Counted from the stretch's first letter, positions 20,767 to 32,934 are shown. The stretch: DNA of 64,000 nt from Plantago major (GCA_026545765.1 CM048841.1:70492217-70556216), one strand, 5' to 3'. Notes: a model not told the origin generated them from the letters alone. Translations and numbers: made by a program.

Positions 20767-21786
20767 GTGAGCCACGTCATGCTCACTCAAGCGAAGGATA
20801 CCCCGGAAGGAGAAAAAGCAAAAGGGAATGGGCCTAAAGAGACACTCAGGAATAATTTCCAGCTTTGGACTAAGTATCAAGAACCCATGGATGATTCGTT
20901 AAGGGTGAGACACATGTTCCTCCTAGACGAGGCACCCAACACTTCGACACCTGCATCTTTCGACAAGAAGCAGGAAGACGAAAAGGTGCCTACTCTCGCA
21001 GCGGAAAGCGAATTGGGGAACAAGGAATGTTGGACGTTACAAGTGGATGGATCCTCTACTGGACGAATAGGAAGAATAGGAATTTTTCTTGAGAGTCCTG
21101 AAGGAGCCAAGCTAGAATACGCCATCACCCTCAACTTTAAGGTAACAAACAATGAGGCTGAGTACGAGGCACTCCTCACCGGCTTGAGGATGGCAAGAGC
21201 TCTTCAAGTGAAAAGAATCAAGGCTTACACAGATTCCCAGCTCGTGGAATCCCAGTTTTCTGGGTCTTTCGATGCTAAAGGACCCAACATGATCAAGTAC
21301 TTGGAACTTCTCAAGAAAGAGGTTGAGCACTTTGAAGTATTCACTCTTGAGCAATTCCACAGGGAATGGAACGAAAAAGCCGATGCCCTTTCCAAGTATG
21401 CCTCGGCCTTAGGAGCTCTAGACACGAGAAGTGTCATCCTGATGACTTGCACGGACTCCTCCCTGGCAAATTTTAACGGACAAGTCTTCCTCTTGAGCAC
21501 TGAAAGAAGCTGGATGACTGACATATTTTACTATCTCAAGAATGGCTCTCTACCTTCAGATCCTAGAGAAGCAAGGAGGATCCTATGCCGAGCCAATAGA
21601 TACTTCATCATGGGAGAGGATCTTTACAAGAGATCTTTCATCGGCACTCACATGAGATGCCTTGGTCCCCAGGAGGCGAAGACTGTTATGGAGGAAATCC
21701 ATGCGGGGAAGTTGCGGGAGTCACTCCGGGGGACAAACCTTGGCTCAGAAGATCATAAGGCAAGGATATTATTGGCCTACCGTTGA
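20767..21786 (+). CDS. pol: Tat-2 second (archaeal-type) RNase H and start of integrase
   Basis: An open segment of Pol. WTLQVDGSSTG near 21033, NNEAEYEALL, TDSQLV and HREWNEKADALSKYA mark the extra RNase H. The frame enters the integrase zinc domain at HAG, where extra bases near 21710 shift it, and it ends at 21786. The upstream ATG is probably internal. Confidence 0.85.
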   Translation: MSHVMLTQAKDTPEGEKAKGNGPKETLRNNFQLWTKYQEPMDDSLRVRHMFLLDEAPNTSTPASFDKKQEDEKVPTLAAESELGNKECWTLQVDGSSTGRIGRIGIFLESPEGAKLEYAITLNFKVTNNEAEYEALLTGLRMARALQVKRIKAYTDSQLVESQFSGSFDAKGPNMIKYLELLKKEVEHFEVFTLEQFHREWNEKADALSKYASALGALDTRSVILMTCTDSSLANFNGQVFLLSTERSWMTDIFYYLKNGSLPSDPREARRILCRANRYFIMGEDLYKRSFIGTHMRCLGPQEAKTVMEEIHAGKLRESLRGTNLGSEDHKARILLAYR

Positions 21787-22738
21787 TGCAGATGCTGCCA
21801 ACTTCGCTCGTGCCTGTGAAGACTGCCAATAATATGCCAACATACCACATCGTCTGACCAACCCTATGATTCCGTCAATCATAGCATGCCCATTTGATCA
21901 ATGGGGCATAGACATAGTTGGTCCTTTTGCACGCGGAACTCATCAGAAGACGTTCCTGATCGTGGCGGTGGAATATTTCACTAAGTGGGTTGAGGCAGAA
22001 GCAGTTTCGACCATCACTGAAAGCAGAGTACGGACGTTCATCTAGAAGAACATCATCTGCCGCTTTGGACTTCCAAGGGTTCTAGTCTCGAACAACGGGG
22101 CTCAGTTCTCCAGGGCAAGACTAAAAGAGTGGCTCCAGTCTTTCAAAATAGAACAACACTTCACTTCCGTTGGCTACCCCCATGCCAATGGTCAAGTAGA
22201 AGCCACCAACAAGACCATCGTCAAGATATTGGAGAAAAGGTTGAGGACTTCCCAAGATAGTTGGGTATATGATCTCGACCCAGTCCTGTGGGCACATAGG
22301 ACGACGACTCGGACTTCCACACAAGAGACGCCCTTCTCCCTTGTCTACGGATCCGAGGCGGTCATTCCCTCGGAAGTAGCAGTGGAAACCCAAAGGATCA
22401 AGCAATACAACTCGGCTGAGAATGAAGTCGCAAGGATCTACGACCTTGAGCTCCTTGAGAAAAAAAGGAGTGAGGCACTAGCTAGCATCCTTCGATACCA
22501 AGCCATGACTGCTCGAGCCTACAACAAGCGTGTCTTTCCCAAAGACATACAAGTCAGAGACTTAGTCCTCAGAAGAGCTGATATCCTAAGCAATGTGGGG
22601 AAACTCAAGCCCAAATGGGAAGGACCTTACAAAGTTACTGGAGCCAGAGTCAATGGGAGCTTTGAGCTAGAAGACGACCAAGGAAGAGCCTTGAAGAGAA
22701 CCTGGAATGCTAAGAATCTGCAAAAGTTTTATGCTTAG
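21770..22738 (+). pseudogene. pol: Tat-2 integrase, broken and lacking a catalytic Asp
   Basis: Continues in the next frame. TAA at 21830-21832 and TAG at 22043-22045 interrupt the core. The second catalytic position reads AAC (Asn) at 22090-22092, where Tat-1 and Tat-3 have GAT (Asp). The segment 22229-22738 is open and ends KNLQKFYA like Tat-1. It is inactive by sequence. Confidence 0.85.
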
Positions 22739-25184
22739 GTTAACACTTCGAAAATAGACTACGTCAGTTATCAAAGTTTTTGTCATTTTCTTTATCCGGC
22801 CTCGAAGCCCACCAGTTGTACTTAAATTTCCGTCAAATCAATACAACTTTTTGCAAGGCAGGAAAGCTATATTCACACAAACACATTGCCTCGGACCGAT
22901 CATAAAAAGCTCTGAGCCAATTGATTCAGCAAATATTTGAGAAATCAATTTCTCAACAAGACTAACTTATACCAGCCAGTTCGGATGAAGTGATATAACG
23001 AGCCGAAGAAAGAAGGTGCAAACACTCAAAGACCTTGTATTATTCAAAAAAGCACGAATTACAAAGTTACAAACTCTGAGTATACCCGTTCGAGTCACGT
23101 AAAATAAAGGGGAAATCTACATCGTTCTTTACATTACACATAAGCAGTTCTTGATGACATATTCAACATCCGGAACATGAAAACATGACCGTTCTGAAGC
23201 CAAGCGTCCGAGGCAAGACAGGAACAGCACGGATGTCCGAAATGGGAGTCCTTCCTGGATAACGGTCCTATGCGTTCCGAAGCTAAGTAGGTGGCGACCG
23301 GAGTTGACTCTCCGAACCAGTCTTATGACGGCACAGCAGCATCAGCCACTTCTTCCCAGTAACTCGAGGAAACCCTCATGGGAACCCCAGTTACCGGAAA
23401 CAAGTGTATGATGCGATCGAACCAACTTAAAAACGATCCGGATGCAGTAGCTATAGGACTCCGATGGTAGGGACTTTCAGAAGCACCTCTGACATCCGAA
23501 CCATGAAGTTTCTAAAATGATCTTTGAATTCTGAAGCAGAATAGCTAGCAAACAGAAGCTCACCTTCCGAACCAAACTTATGATGACACGACGGCATCGG
23601 TCGCGTTTTCCCAAGTCACTAAAAGAAACCTCAGCTACTGGAAAAACGCGACTGATACGATCAGAGCAACTTAAGATGGTTCGACCGCATTGGCTGTAGA
23701 ACTCGTGTAGAGACTTCCGAATCACACCAGCCTAACTTCGGGACAAAGAATCCGAGTGACAATTGATGCCACGGAGGCGCAATCAATGGGCTTTCCGCAG
23801 CTTCCACCAAAACCACTTTCTCGGGAACAGATACCCAATGCGAGAAAATGGTAAATGGTGGAACGAGATAATAGTCCATGAGTTTGAGCATCCGAAACAA
23901 ATGTCTAGTAGCTCCCGAAACCAGCGAGCTAGCCTGCTTCCCCAGGGCTCAAGTCGTTGATACAAACTACAGCCCTGGAGATAGAAGGCTAGCACGGCGA
24001 TCCGAGGAGAAATACTTCCGATAAGAATAATCAGTGTAATGGAGTTCTCCGAATGCGCAAATGTTTGGTAATCCCCCGAGCCATCGAGCTAGTCTGCTTC
24101 CCCGGGGCTCAAGCTGTTGGTACCAACCACAGCCCCGGAGAAAGAAGACTAACCCGGCGATCCGAGGAAGAGGCTGACACGTATTTGAAGAACCTCAAAA
24201 CCAGCGAGTTAATCTGCTCCCCCGGGGCTCAAGTCGTTGGTACGAACTACAGCCCCGGAGAAAGAAGATTAGCATGACGATCTGAAGGAGAGTGATTCAG
24301 AGTGACTTGATTTCATCGTCCCCAGCATGGTCCGACCCAAAGGAATTTCCGGAGCCTCGAAAAACCCTCAGAGGAGGATCACGCATAGGAACGGTGGAAT
24401 CAACCCACTCGTCAGACATCCGGACCCCAGGATCCGGACCACATATTACTATAAAAGGAATGGAATGATATGATGAAAAGCCGTACAATCCAGGGGTATA
24501 TATAGAAGTGGTGAGCCAATCACCACTCGACACGTGGCACATGAAAGTGGGCAATGGGCTTGGGCCCAATAATTGGGCCGCTATCAGGCCAACCCGGAGT
24601 CTTTTCACATTTTCGGCCTTATTGGGAGAATAATTTTGAACTGTTACCCGCTCGGATCCCTCAGCTCGAGGCGCCAAATGTGATCCGTAGCCCACACTCA
24701 ACTTTTTTGGAACGTCTCCTTTTTAACCAACTTTCCGCAAGTCCAAAATGACTCGGAACAGTACACCGTGTCACTACAAATCACGCAAGATTTATGACAT
24801 CCGAATCATTCCTGTTTACTTAGGGCGATTAACATTTGGAGCTACGACTCGGACAAACGCCTTGTCCGACCGACCAATGAGTCAACCAATTGAGAATTAC
24901 ATTATTTTGGGAAAATTTGGCCTCGTGGACTCGGATCCATTACCCGAAAAGCCGAGCCAACGAAACTTGGGTTACTGATTTATCTTATAAATTCAACGCA
25001 CAATGAGAAGCATGTATTTGAAAAGGAAATTATACAAGCCAATGATAAAAGTTGATCCGAGCCATCAACGAGCCCGGACCAATGACATAGATACCGAATC
25101 GACTGTGCAAATTCAACAAAAATTATCCATACAAAAAATCCGGTAACAAAGAAACAACATAGTTTTAAGGTCCGAAGACCAGAG
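22739..25184. other. Noncoding spacer of Tat-2
   Basis: No supported gene. Its first part differs from Tat-1 and Tat-3 and has its own duplication (similar units near 23312 and 23571). It then carries three copies of a hairpin-bearing unit (23911-24290) and the TATA pair (TATAAAAGG at 24450, TATATATAG at 24497), as in the other elements. Confidence 0.6.
23911..24290 (+). repeat. Three tandem hairpin units in the Tat-2 spacer
   Basis: Units of about 100 bp, spaced about 160 and 120 bp. Each has an 8-bp stem: CCAGGGCT/AGCCCTGG (23942-23949, 23971-23978), CCGGGGCT/AGCCCCGG (24102-24109, 24131-24138) and CCGGGGCT/AGCCCCGG (24222-24229, 24251-24258). Unit 1 has paired changes that keep the stem. 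Unit 2 also has the palindrome TTGGTACCAA in its loop. Tat-1 has a single unit with a 10-bp stem. Confidence 0.8.
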
Positions 25185-28100
25185 TTACATGATTCCGGGG
25201 CATACCCCGTCTTCACCTCCCCTGATGACTTGACGAGCCAGCTTGCACGCCCGAAGGACCTGTGGCCTCTTTTTCTGGAGACACTTGTGTTGTGCATCCG
25301 ATGCCATTCTCTCTTGGTCCTCCTGCGCCAACCTTCTCTCTGTTCGGGCCCTTAATTCCTTTAGGAAAGAAGGGCATTGCTCCATCAGGTCCAGATCAGA
25401 AGAGAAACCCTTGGCATGACCAGGCAGAGTCAGCCAGTCCCGGTTATGCTCCTCATGGTCTTCCAACGGAACAAAAACACTGGACATCAACACCCGTGGC
25501 ACAAAATAGGGAAGATACGGACCGCCATGATTGTACTTCTTGTCTTCGGTCTCGTCGCAGACAAGCTCTACAAACTCGCATTGAAGTAAGTCCTCATCCG
25601 AGACACCTTCCGGAGCAAAGTCCGAGCCATTTGCTTCTTTGAAAGCAGTAATGCCTTCAGACTCCAAGTCAAGGTCGCTCGGGATCTGTCCCCTATGCTG
25701 GAGCTGCCCAATAGCCGCATCAAAGCCATCCTGTCGAGCCTCGTCATACTTGGACTCGAGCTTGAACTTGCAAGCGTCCGACCCCATTAAGTCTTGGACA
25801 ACTTGCGTCCGGACCTTCAACATCTCATTCAGCATCATATCCTTGAAAGTCTGGGAGACGCTGACATACTCATCCACACCCTCCTAATGAGCTTTGAGGT
25901 CCTTTTCCAGCGACAGGATGGCACTCTTCAGTTTTGCAGCCTCCGCTTCGGACTCCTTCTTCAGCCTATCAGACAAGGAATTCACCTTGGACGTTTCCAC
26001 CGTCCGAGCAGCTTCAGCCTTAGCCAGATCCTCTTCCATCGTGGCCCTCTGACCCGCCACCATGGAACATGCCCGAATAGCGGTCGTAAGCTACGATACA
26101 CGATAAACCAAAATTAATAACGACTCCGAACAAAGAAAAGATTCCCAGAAAATCAGTATCTACCTTTTGGTGAATTGCGGACAACTCCGGAATAGCAGCC
26201 AACTGAGCCACTTCCGCCTCCATGTCCGACTCACCACTCGCTTTCCCTTTGCCCTTCTTGGCCGCAGGGATCGAACCTTTGGATGGACGCTTTTATCCGG
26301 CCGCAGCACTCGAACCACTGGCAGGAGGGTCCCTAGACACAGACCTTGGAGGTTTCTTGACCCCCTTCGATCCAGCCACCTTACCCTTGCCCGGGGTGGG
26401 TATCGTCTGGGCCTCCTCGCCCGCCGCGGCCCTCCGAGTCTCCTCCACTCGGAAAGTAGCAGCATTCGGAGGCTCTTCCATTGGCAGCACAGTGGACGTC
26501 TTGATGATTTGGGTTCGTGTACCCTCCTCCATCGCCTTCTGTTGAGCGGCATTTTGTTTCCGCTTCAGCTCCCGCGTTGTGGACATGGTGTACTCGAACA
26601 AAAAATCTGCACATCCGAAGGACAATAAGTTAATACATGATAACAAAAATTTTATCCACAACTACAAACAAAGCAATAAAGGGACCACCGACTCGGATGA
26701 CCAACCACGTGACCGAATGAGGAAGAACTTACTCAGATCCTTCTTCCTGTCACAAAAACTTGGCTCCGAAAAGCCAGCTAGATAGGGAAGGGGTTGGCAG
26801 ATCAATCCCCGGAAAAAATATTTCTCCGGATCTTGATTCCGGTGGAGAGCTTGCATCCACAAAGGAACGTTCCGAGCCGGAGGTTTCCAGTCCGGCAGCT
26901 TGCCTCGGAAAAACTTCTTCTCAAAACGCCATTGGGTCCTTTCCGCTTTGGATTTACCCTGTTTTAGAGCGGGCCGGACAAAGATATATATCTTCCACCA
27001 ATTTATTACTAGGGAGGAGAGCGGATCAACGAAAAAAGTATATGCTTGGCGACACACCAGCGTATAGAATGATGTATTCCTATTACTTACACTAACACTA
27101 AATAACTTCCGGAAGTTATTAAAAGTAACTAGGATGCCCTTATATTTACACATCACCCCGAAGCACATCAGATTTTCGAGAGAATTGGGGATGATTTGAT
27201 GAGGACTTAACCCCATGTCGTTCAAAATGTCTAAAAACACGGACGCCACCCGCAATGAAGACTTATCTCATGCACGCACATATACCCCGGAGGCGGATTG
27301 TAAAAAGCGTACGACTCATCCAGAATGAGGATCTCCACGGACTCCGGAATCTCATACTTCTCTGAAGTTCCTCCACCTCCTCGGCCATCACAATCGAAGG
27401 GCACGTGGGTAATGTACCTTCCTCGTTCAGTTCACCCTCCGGGTCGGGAAGAGTTACATCGTCCCTCGTCCAAGGGAATTTCATCCGGAACATGTCTTCA
27501 CCCTTCTTAAGCCCCTCGGGCAACTCCTCTTCGGTCCATTGACGACTCGTACACGCTTGCCCAGCTGACTCCCTCCGGAAAACATGGGCGACAGCATTTC
27601 TTCCTCGGACAATGTCAGTCCGACCCTCCTCCTCACTTTGTCATCCCCGGACAATGAACTCAGCTCTACCACCGTCCGATGGTGAACAGCAACCTGGACC
27701 CGATCCTCGACACCTTCTTTGAACATACCCAACTCGGGTGGGGCCTCGGAGGTATCATGCACCTCCTCGATGTTAGGCTCCTGTGGATCCGGAACGAACG
27801 GCACTCGATTAGGGTTACTCCTAAAATTATAACCTAGGTTGCGAATGAGGGATCAAATCTCTACCGGGAGTTCGGGCTCTTTCCCAGCACCGCGCGGACG
27901 GAGAGCCCCTATGGTCCTAGAGCTTGTCCCTTGAACAGCACCAGCACCCTGAACATTAGAGACTTGCAGGTAATCCCGACGCTTCGGAGATCCTGAAGCC
28001 GGAACAACTAACGGAAGTAAGGAGCTTACCTCGGGCTCTTCCCGGCTCGGAAGAGGAGAATGCTCCAGCTCTACTGAATCATCCCCACCAACAATGTTAA

Positions 28101-28185
28101 TCCCCTCGGAGCTGTCTGATAGGGACAACGCGTCAGAGTCATATCCTTCAGCCTTGGATCGGTTCTGACTATCACTCTCGGACAT
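25185..28185 (-). pseudogene. Tat-2 antisense gene, Transposase_28-like, 3 coding exons, broken
   Basis: Same gene as in Tat-1. Reverse-strand exons 28185-26733, 26606-26164 and 26090-25185, bounded by GT/AG sites homologous to the other copies; exon lengths still fit the phases. The ATG gives MSESDSQNRSKAEGYDSD. TGA at 27855-27853 is at the same codon as in Tat-1. Further breaks lie near 27590, 27365, 27250 and 26293. Conserved blocks include GLSPHQIIPNSLENLMCFGV and QAYTFFVDPLSSL. The C-terminal exon keeps the coiled-coil-like region and a different tail from Tat-1. Confidence 0.75.
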
Positions 28186-28670
28186 CCTAGGGAAAGGAGA
28201 AGGCAACTTCGTAAGATTTAAGATGGCAGTCCGAGAGGCAGTTTATGTATATTAAGAAAAGGAAAAATTTTAAGTTCGGAGGATAGAAAACGACTCTACC
28301 GGAGGAAGTTAGTTCGGAATTAGTAAGGTGCCAGTCCGGCGTTAGTCTTGACTACTCAACATATCCGAGACACACTACGGTTATTACCAACTATAGAATA
28401 CGTAACATAAGCAGGCATCCGAACAGACCATATTTTCAACATAAACGAAACAACAAACAAACAAATTTGAAAACCACGCAACGAAACAAGCAACTTACTT
28501 GTACTCGGATGGTTGGATTGAAGGCACCTGACTTCACACGGAACCACGCACTACGGACTTCTTCTTACTCGCCTCGGATTGATCGCAATTGCTTCGGATG
28601 TACTGAAATACGAAAATCTTCTCTCTAAAAAGTGTTGGAATGAAAGCGACTAGGCCCCTATTTATAGAGG
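28186..28670 (-). promoter_or_regulatory. TATA box, leader exon and leader intron of the Tat-2 antisense gene
   Basis: Reverse-strand CTCTATAAATAGG at about 28669-28657. Leader intron donor GTAAGT starts at 28498; the acceptor TAG ends at 28187, just before the ATG at 28185. Arrangement as in Tat-1 and Tat-3. Confidence 0.6.
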
Positions 28671-29310
28671 GCTAAATCTGGAACTCCAACCGTCATGATT
28701 TTCGGGATTAGATCCCAATCGTAGATCAAAATTCATCCAACGGTGTAGTACAACAATACCAAGTGAAATGACGAACCGGTATAAAAAACTTACCTTGCGA
28801 TAACAAAGACGCATACAACAAACTCCCCTACTCTCGGGAGGAGGACAACGCTCAGCCTTCGGATGATTAGCCATCCGGTGCCTCAGAACCTTTCTTGGCA
28901 AAGGCTTATCTCACTCACTAACATACGGACCCTCGTCCATTCGGATGTCTTTCTTCGGACCTTCCCTTCATAAAGACTTTGGTCCGGATAAGAAATTCAC
29001 CTGCGGATCAACCTATAACCTACCGAAGGTACAACTCCGACGTTCTCAGTCTACACTTAATCTCGCTTACAATACCCTTTTCTTTCTTAAATTTGTTGCA
29101 CTCCGAGCCTTTTCCCTCGGACAGCAACAAAAGAAAAAAAGAAAGGTGGGGGGGGGTGAGATTAAGTTAAGGACTATACGAAGCACGGATTACACCTTTT
29201 TTCTGCTTACGAGAGACGGATTGGACCAAGAAACAAACCATCCTTTTCACTCTCAACCAATAGTTCCACAACTATCTTCTACCAAGATACTTGGAAACTA
29301 GGGGGACATA
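28671..29310. other. Upstream region of the Tat-2 antisense gene and polypurine tract
   Basis: Noncoding. Has one copy of the 30-bp unit seen six times in Tat-1 (about 28922-28950), a G-run near 29143, and the polypurine tract ending CTAGGGGGACATA just before the 3' LTR. Confidence 0.55.
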
Positions 29311-30183
29311 TGTTAATACGAAAATATGTCCAATCCGTCATAGGCGCCTTTGGAACGAATCCTAAGGCGTCCCAAGTTGTCTGAGGATCCAAGACACTAT
29401 AATCCGACCCTAAGGTCCGACCCTAGGCCCCTCAGGACCGACCCATCCAGGTCCGACCCATCCTAGAGGAGAAGGACATAGAGGGCTTGAACGGTAATAG
29501 GTCCGACCCCTCCAGTGGTCCGTAACCATGGGGTCCAACCCGGACGACCATCCGGATCCAACACGACAATCTCACAAGCAACCAAGTAAACTGGCACTAG
29601 AGAGTAAGGAGGTCCGAGCCACAAGGTCCGAATCAGAGGAGTTGGACAAACTTATGGAAGTTCCCCATAGACAACCCAATACGGTCCGGACCAAACGTCC
29701 CGACCAACCTCTTCGGACCTTGACCCGCAGCAGACTGTATCAAAGCCTCTAATACTCTCACATTAATGACTAAACTACCCCTAAAAGCCCAAAGTGGAAT
29801 GGGGCAAGTGTCATTAGTGGGCCATGGGCCTATTGAATCCTTGGTGGCTCAATTCAGGCCTTACACTTGGCATGATCTGGTGGAACCCTCCCAATTGGGG
29901 AGAAATCTATATATAGGGCACACACTCCCATGATAGTGGTAAGCAATAATCACTTCCGAACCGTGACTATCATACAGAGTAGATCTTCAGTCTGTCTTGA
30001 GTAAACCGGGTCCTAACCCCCCCCCCTTCCAAGTCACTTGTGCAGGTTCTTACCAAGCATCGGATCTCAGGCTCTAGCGCGTTAGCTCTTACTCAGTACG
30101 GAGCTTTTGACTTAAGGATACCTTGGCCATTACCAGTGGGATAGAATAATCTCTAAGTGGTTGGGGAACTTTTACCCTCAATA
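29311..30183 (+). repeat. 3' LTR of Tat-2
   Basis: 873 bp. Lacks about 29 bp present in the 5' LTR, between GAGTAAA and ACCGGG (junction near 30005). Followed by CTTTT (30184-30188). Confidence 0.95.
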
Positions 30184-30188
30184 CTTTT

Positions 30189-30700
30189 ACAAATGAAACT
30201 AACCAACTTGCTTTCAGATGAAACCAATTAAATGAACATTGAAACTAATACTTACCGTCGAAACTAACACACATGCCAATTATGATGTTGGTTTGAATTG
30301 AAAATAATGAAACTAACAATGTTAATGTCGAAACTAACACATTTGGTGCTAAAACTAACACTGGTGATACTGAAACTAACACATTTGGTGCTAAAACTAA
30401 CACCGGTGATATTGAAACTAACACTGGTGATGCTTAAACTAATGAAACTAACATTATTGGCGGAGGCCTACTCCGCCAATGTCTGGTGGAGCTCCGCTTG
30501 AAAATATCCAATTTACTTTTTTCTTTAAATAATAATTTAAAATGATATAGAGTTTAATTTTTTTTTTACTTAAGGCATGTTTGGTTTAATCTTTTGGTGA
30601 GCACACAAATGGGATTTTGGACCGAAAAATATTTGTTAATCTATTGAGGTTTATTATGTGATTAGAGACGCTAATAGAGTATAAAAAGATATCTTCCCTA
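30189..30700 (+). other. Probable Helitron intron, right part, with minisatellite and hairpin
   Basis: Rich in scattered GAAACTAAC words; a 42-bp unit repeats exactly in tandem at 30339-30380 and 30381-30422 with two mismatches. A 10-bp hairpin ATTGGCGGAG/CTCCGCCAAT with a 5-nt loop lies near 30454-30478. The stretch near 30518-30570 is the diverged partner of 15585-15635, and GCATGTTTGGTTT near 30578 is the inverted partner of 15511-15523. The open frame at 30298-30501 only reflects the repeat. Confidence 0.5.
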
Positions 30701-30803
30701 CACTATACATGTCTAAAACTCACGGATGATCATATTAAAGATTTCTCTTTATTGGAGATTGAGAAACTTCTAAGATCAAACTACAGTTGTCTGACAATTT
30801 GAA
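30700..30803 (+). pseudogene. Helitron Rep/helicase fragment 3 (exon after the intron)
   Basis: Reads SLLEIEKLLRSN near 30750-30785, matching the 'L-EIE-LL--NG-SL--F' segment between the Rep and helicase parts of plant Helitron proteins. It stops at the 5-bp target duplication TTGAA (30799-30803). The next block (FEGMHIPSDG) lies on the reverse strand at 36828 downward, where TTCAA occurs at 36829-36833. Confidence 0.65.
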
Positions 30804-32034
30804 TGTCACGCCCCAAAACCAAAATACTTTGGCGAGACCGGCCGTCTATCGTGAGATGGGCTCACGCCAAGACGAAGCCTCAACTTAATCCTCAAATACA
30901 TAAATTATCTCAGAGTGGTACAAACAGAGCATCTAAAAGTCCCTTACGTAATTAGAACAATAATTACAAGTCCTCAATACATAACAATCCCAATACTACA
31001 AGTCATCTTATACTTTACAAATATCAGAGTAAGCAACAACTACTAAACAATATTCTCAAAATCCACCATATGTCTACCGTCTCAACTCCAGAGTATCTTC
31101 GTCCAATCACTTACTAAAGATCTGAAAGGGGGTGTAAGGGTGAGCCTCAATGACACTTCTACCGGATCAAGCAGCGTAGTAAAACATACATATTTATATA
31201 CACGCGATAACAATTCATATATCCAAAATCAGAACATGGAGTACTTTCACAAAACAGTAAGACAGTAGTTTAGCTCAATCAGATTTTACACTAGGCCACT
31301 ATTAGATTCCGTGGCAGGGAAAATGGCATACATAACAGTAACAGTATGTTTCCCCAAAAGGAAACATAAACAGTAGGTTTCCTAAACAGGAAACAATAAC
31401 GATAGGTTCCCCCGCGGAAAGGAACAGTAAACAGTAGGAAGTATACTTCTATGCCAACATTAAACCCTCATGAGAGGTCAGTACAGAGTGTAGGCAAAAC
31501 TAAGAGCCAAAACATATTTTATCTCCATGTACAGAAACATAATTTTCACACATCACATGCATCATAAAACATACTTTTGGGAATTCACATACTTGATCCT
31601 TTTTCGAAAAGACTATTATATCACATCCCATAACATGATATAATAACCATAAGTTATTTGTCAATTGAAAACTATATATACATATATATACATTTTATAT
31701 CGGAAAATAAAAGCAAAAGTGTCAAAGAAACCCCCTTATCTCAAATCTGTAAATCTTACTGATGTACCAGGATTCAACTTGACCAAGTCTACTAGTAAAT
31801 TGACAATACAAAAGGCCATCATCAAATCAATCACTAGTGCTCATGCATTGCCTAATGTAGACTTGCAAAATAATCCAAAATCAACTGCAAGGATCACATG
31901 CACGTATGTATATACTGTAAGATGTTAAACCAGTGTTAAGAATCCAACATGGTACTTGCTATATACTTCCAACAATATCAGTGACGAATTTGATCAATTA
32001 CCTTAGAGCCACAATAAATTCTCATGGTGGCTTC
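30804..32034 (-). repeat. Distal part of the Del-like 3' LTR, inverted relative to its other half
   Basis: Reverse complement of most of the LTR at 36834-38328. Its outer end reads TGTCACGCCCC (LTR end GTGACA) and is preceded by TTGAA. Its inner end is the junction with Tat-3, whose target duplication is GCTTC here (32030-32034) and GAAGC at 39103-39107. With 38832-39107 it makes one complete LTR. An 87-codon open frame (31665-31928) also exists in the other LTR and is not considered a gene. Confidence 0.9.
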
Positions 32035-32934
32035 TATTGATACGAAAATATGTCCAATCCGTCATAGGCGCCTTGGAACGAATCCTGAGGCGCCCCGAGT
32101 TGTCAAAAGGACCCGAGACACAATGATCCGACCCATAGGTCCGACCCACCCAGGTCCGGCCCTCCCTATAATAGGGGACAGAGTACTTAAAAGATACTGG
32201 GTCCGACCCTAGGTCTGCAGGTCCGACCCATCGAGGTCCGAAACGGATGATCATTCGGATCCAACATGACAATCTCACAAGCAACCAAGTAGACTGGCAC
32301 TAGAGAGTAGGGAGGTCCGAGTCATAAGGTCCGTATCGGAAGAGTTGGGCAAACTTAGGGAACTTCCCCATGGACAGCCCAATACGGTCCGGACCAAGCA
32401 TCCGGACCAACCTCTCCGGACCTTGAACCTCGGCAGACTATGTCACACCCTCTAAAACTCTCTCAATAATGACTGAACTACCCCTAAAAGCCCAAAATGG
32501 TATCGGCTAAGTGTCATTATTGGGCCATGGGCCTAAACAAGCCTTGGTGGCTCGATCAAGGCCTTACACTTGGTAGGATCCAGAGGAGTCCACCCTCTTT
32601 GAGAATTTCCTATAAATATGGCACACTTCCCCATGTTAAGGTAAGTCATCAGACATAAGCTAATCCCGAACATTATCCAGAGCAGATCTTCAGTCTCTCT
32701 TGAGTAAAGTCTCTAACCGGTTTGACGCTTGGCAAACCGGGTCCTAACCCCCCCCCTCCAAGCTACTTGTGCAGGTCCTTACGCATCGCCTCTTATCAGT
32801 ACGACGGTTCTTACGGGCTCTTGCTCTTTGGTTCTTGCAAGCAAGGTGGTTCTTACTCGAAGGTGGTCTAGGTACTTAGAGTAAGGAAATCAAGGAAAAT
32901 TCATTAATTGGTTGGGGGACTTTTACCCTCAACA
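32035..32934 (+). repeat. 5' LTR of Tat-3
   Basis: 900 bp. Begins TATTGATACG (TG mutated to TA) and ends CCCTCAACA. The TATA box TATAAATA is at 32611-32618. GGTCCGACCC-like motifs are clustered at 32120-32250. Confidence 0.9.

Larger units (their letters stand above)
15638..30183 (+). mobile_element. Tat-2: near-complete Tat-lineage Ty3/gypsy retrotransposon
   Basis: A 14.5-kb element flanked by CTTTT (15633-15637 and 30184-30188). Its LTRs start TGTTAATACG; their ends are mutated (TCAAAA in the 5' copy, TCAATA in the 3' copy). Same gene order as Tat-1. About 35 LTR differences by eye (about 4%) plus a deletion of about 29 bp in the 3' LTR suggest it is somewhat older than Tat-1. It lies in the probable Helitron intron. 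Confidence 0.95.

Noticed and set aside
30454-30478. 10-bp hairpin as a second Helitron 3' end
   Set aside because: No CTRR follows at the right distance, and the element clearly continues past it.
30298-30501. Leu/Lys-rich 67-codon frame
   Set aside because: Simply the translated GAAACTAAC minisatellite.
31665-31928. 87-codon open frame, repeated at 37211-37474 on the other strand
   Set aside because: Both lie in the Del-like LTR and are copies of the same sequence; sharing follows from LTR duplication and no domain is seen.
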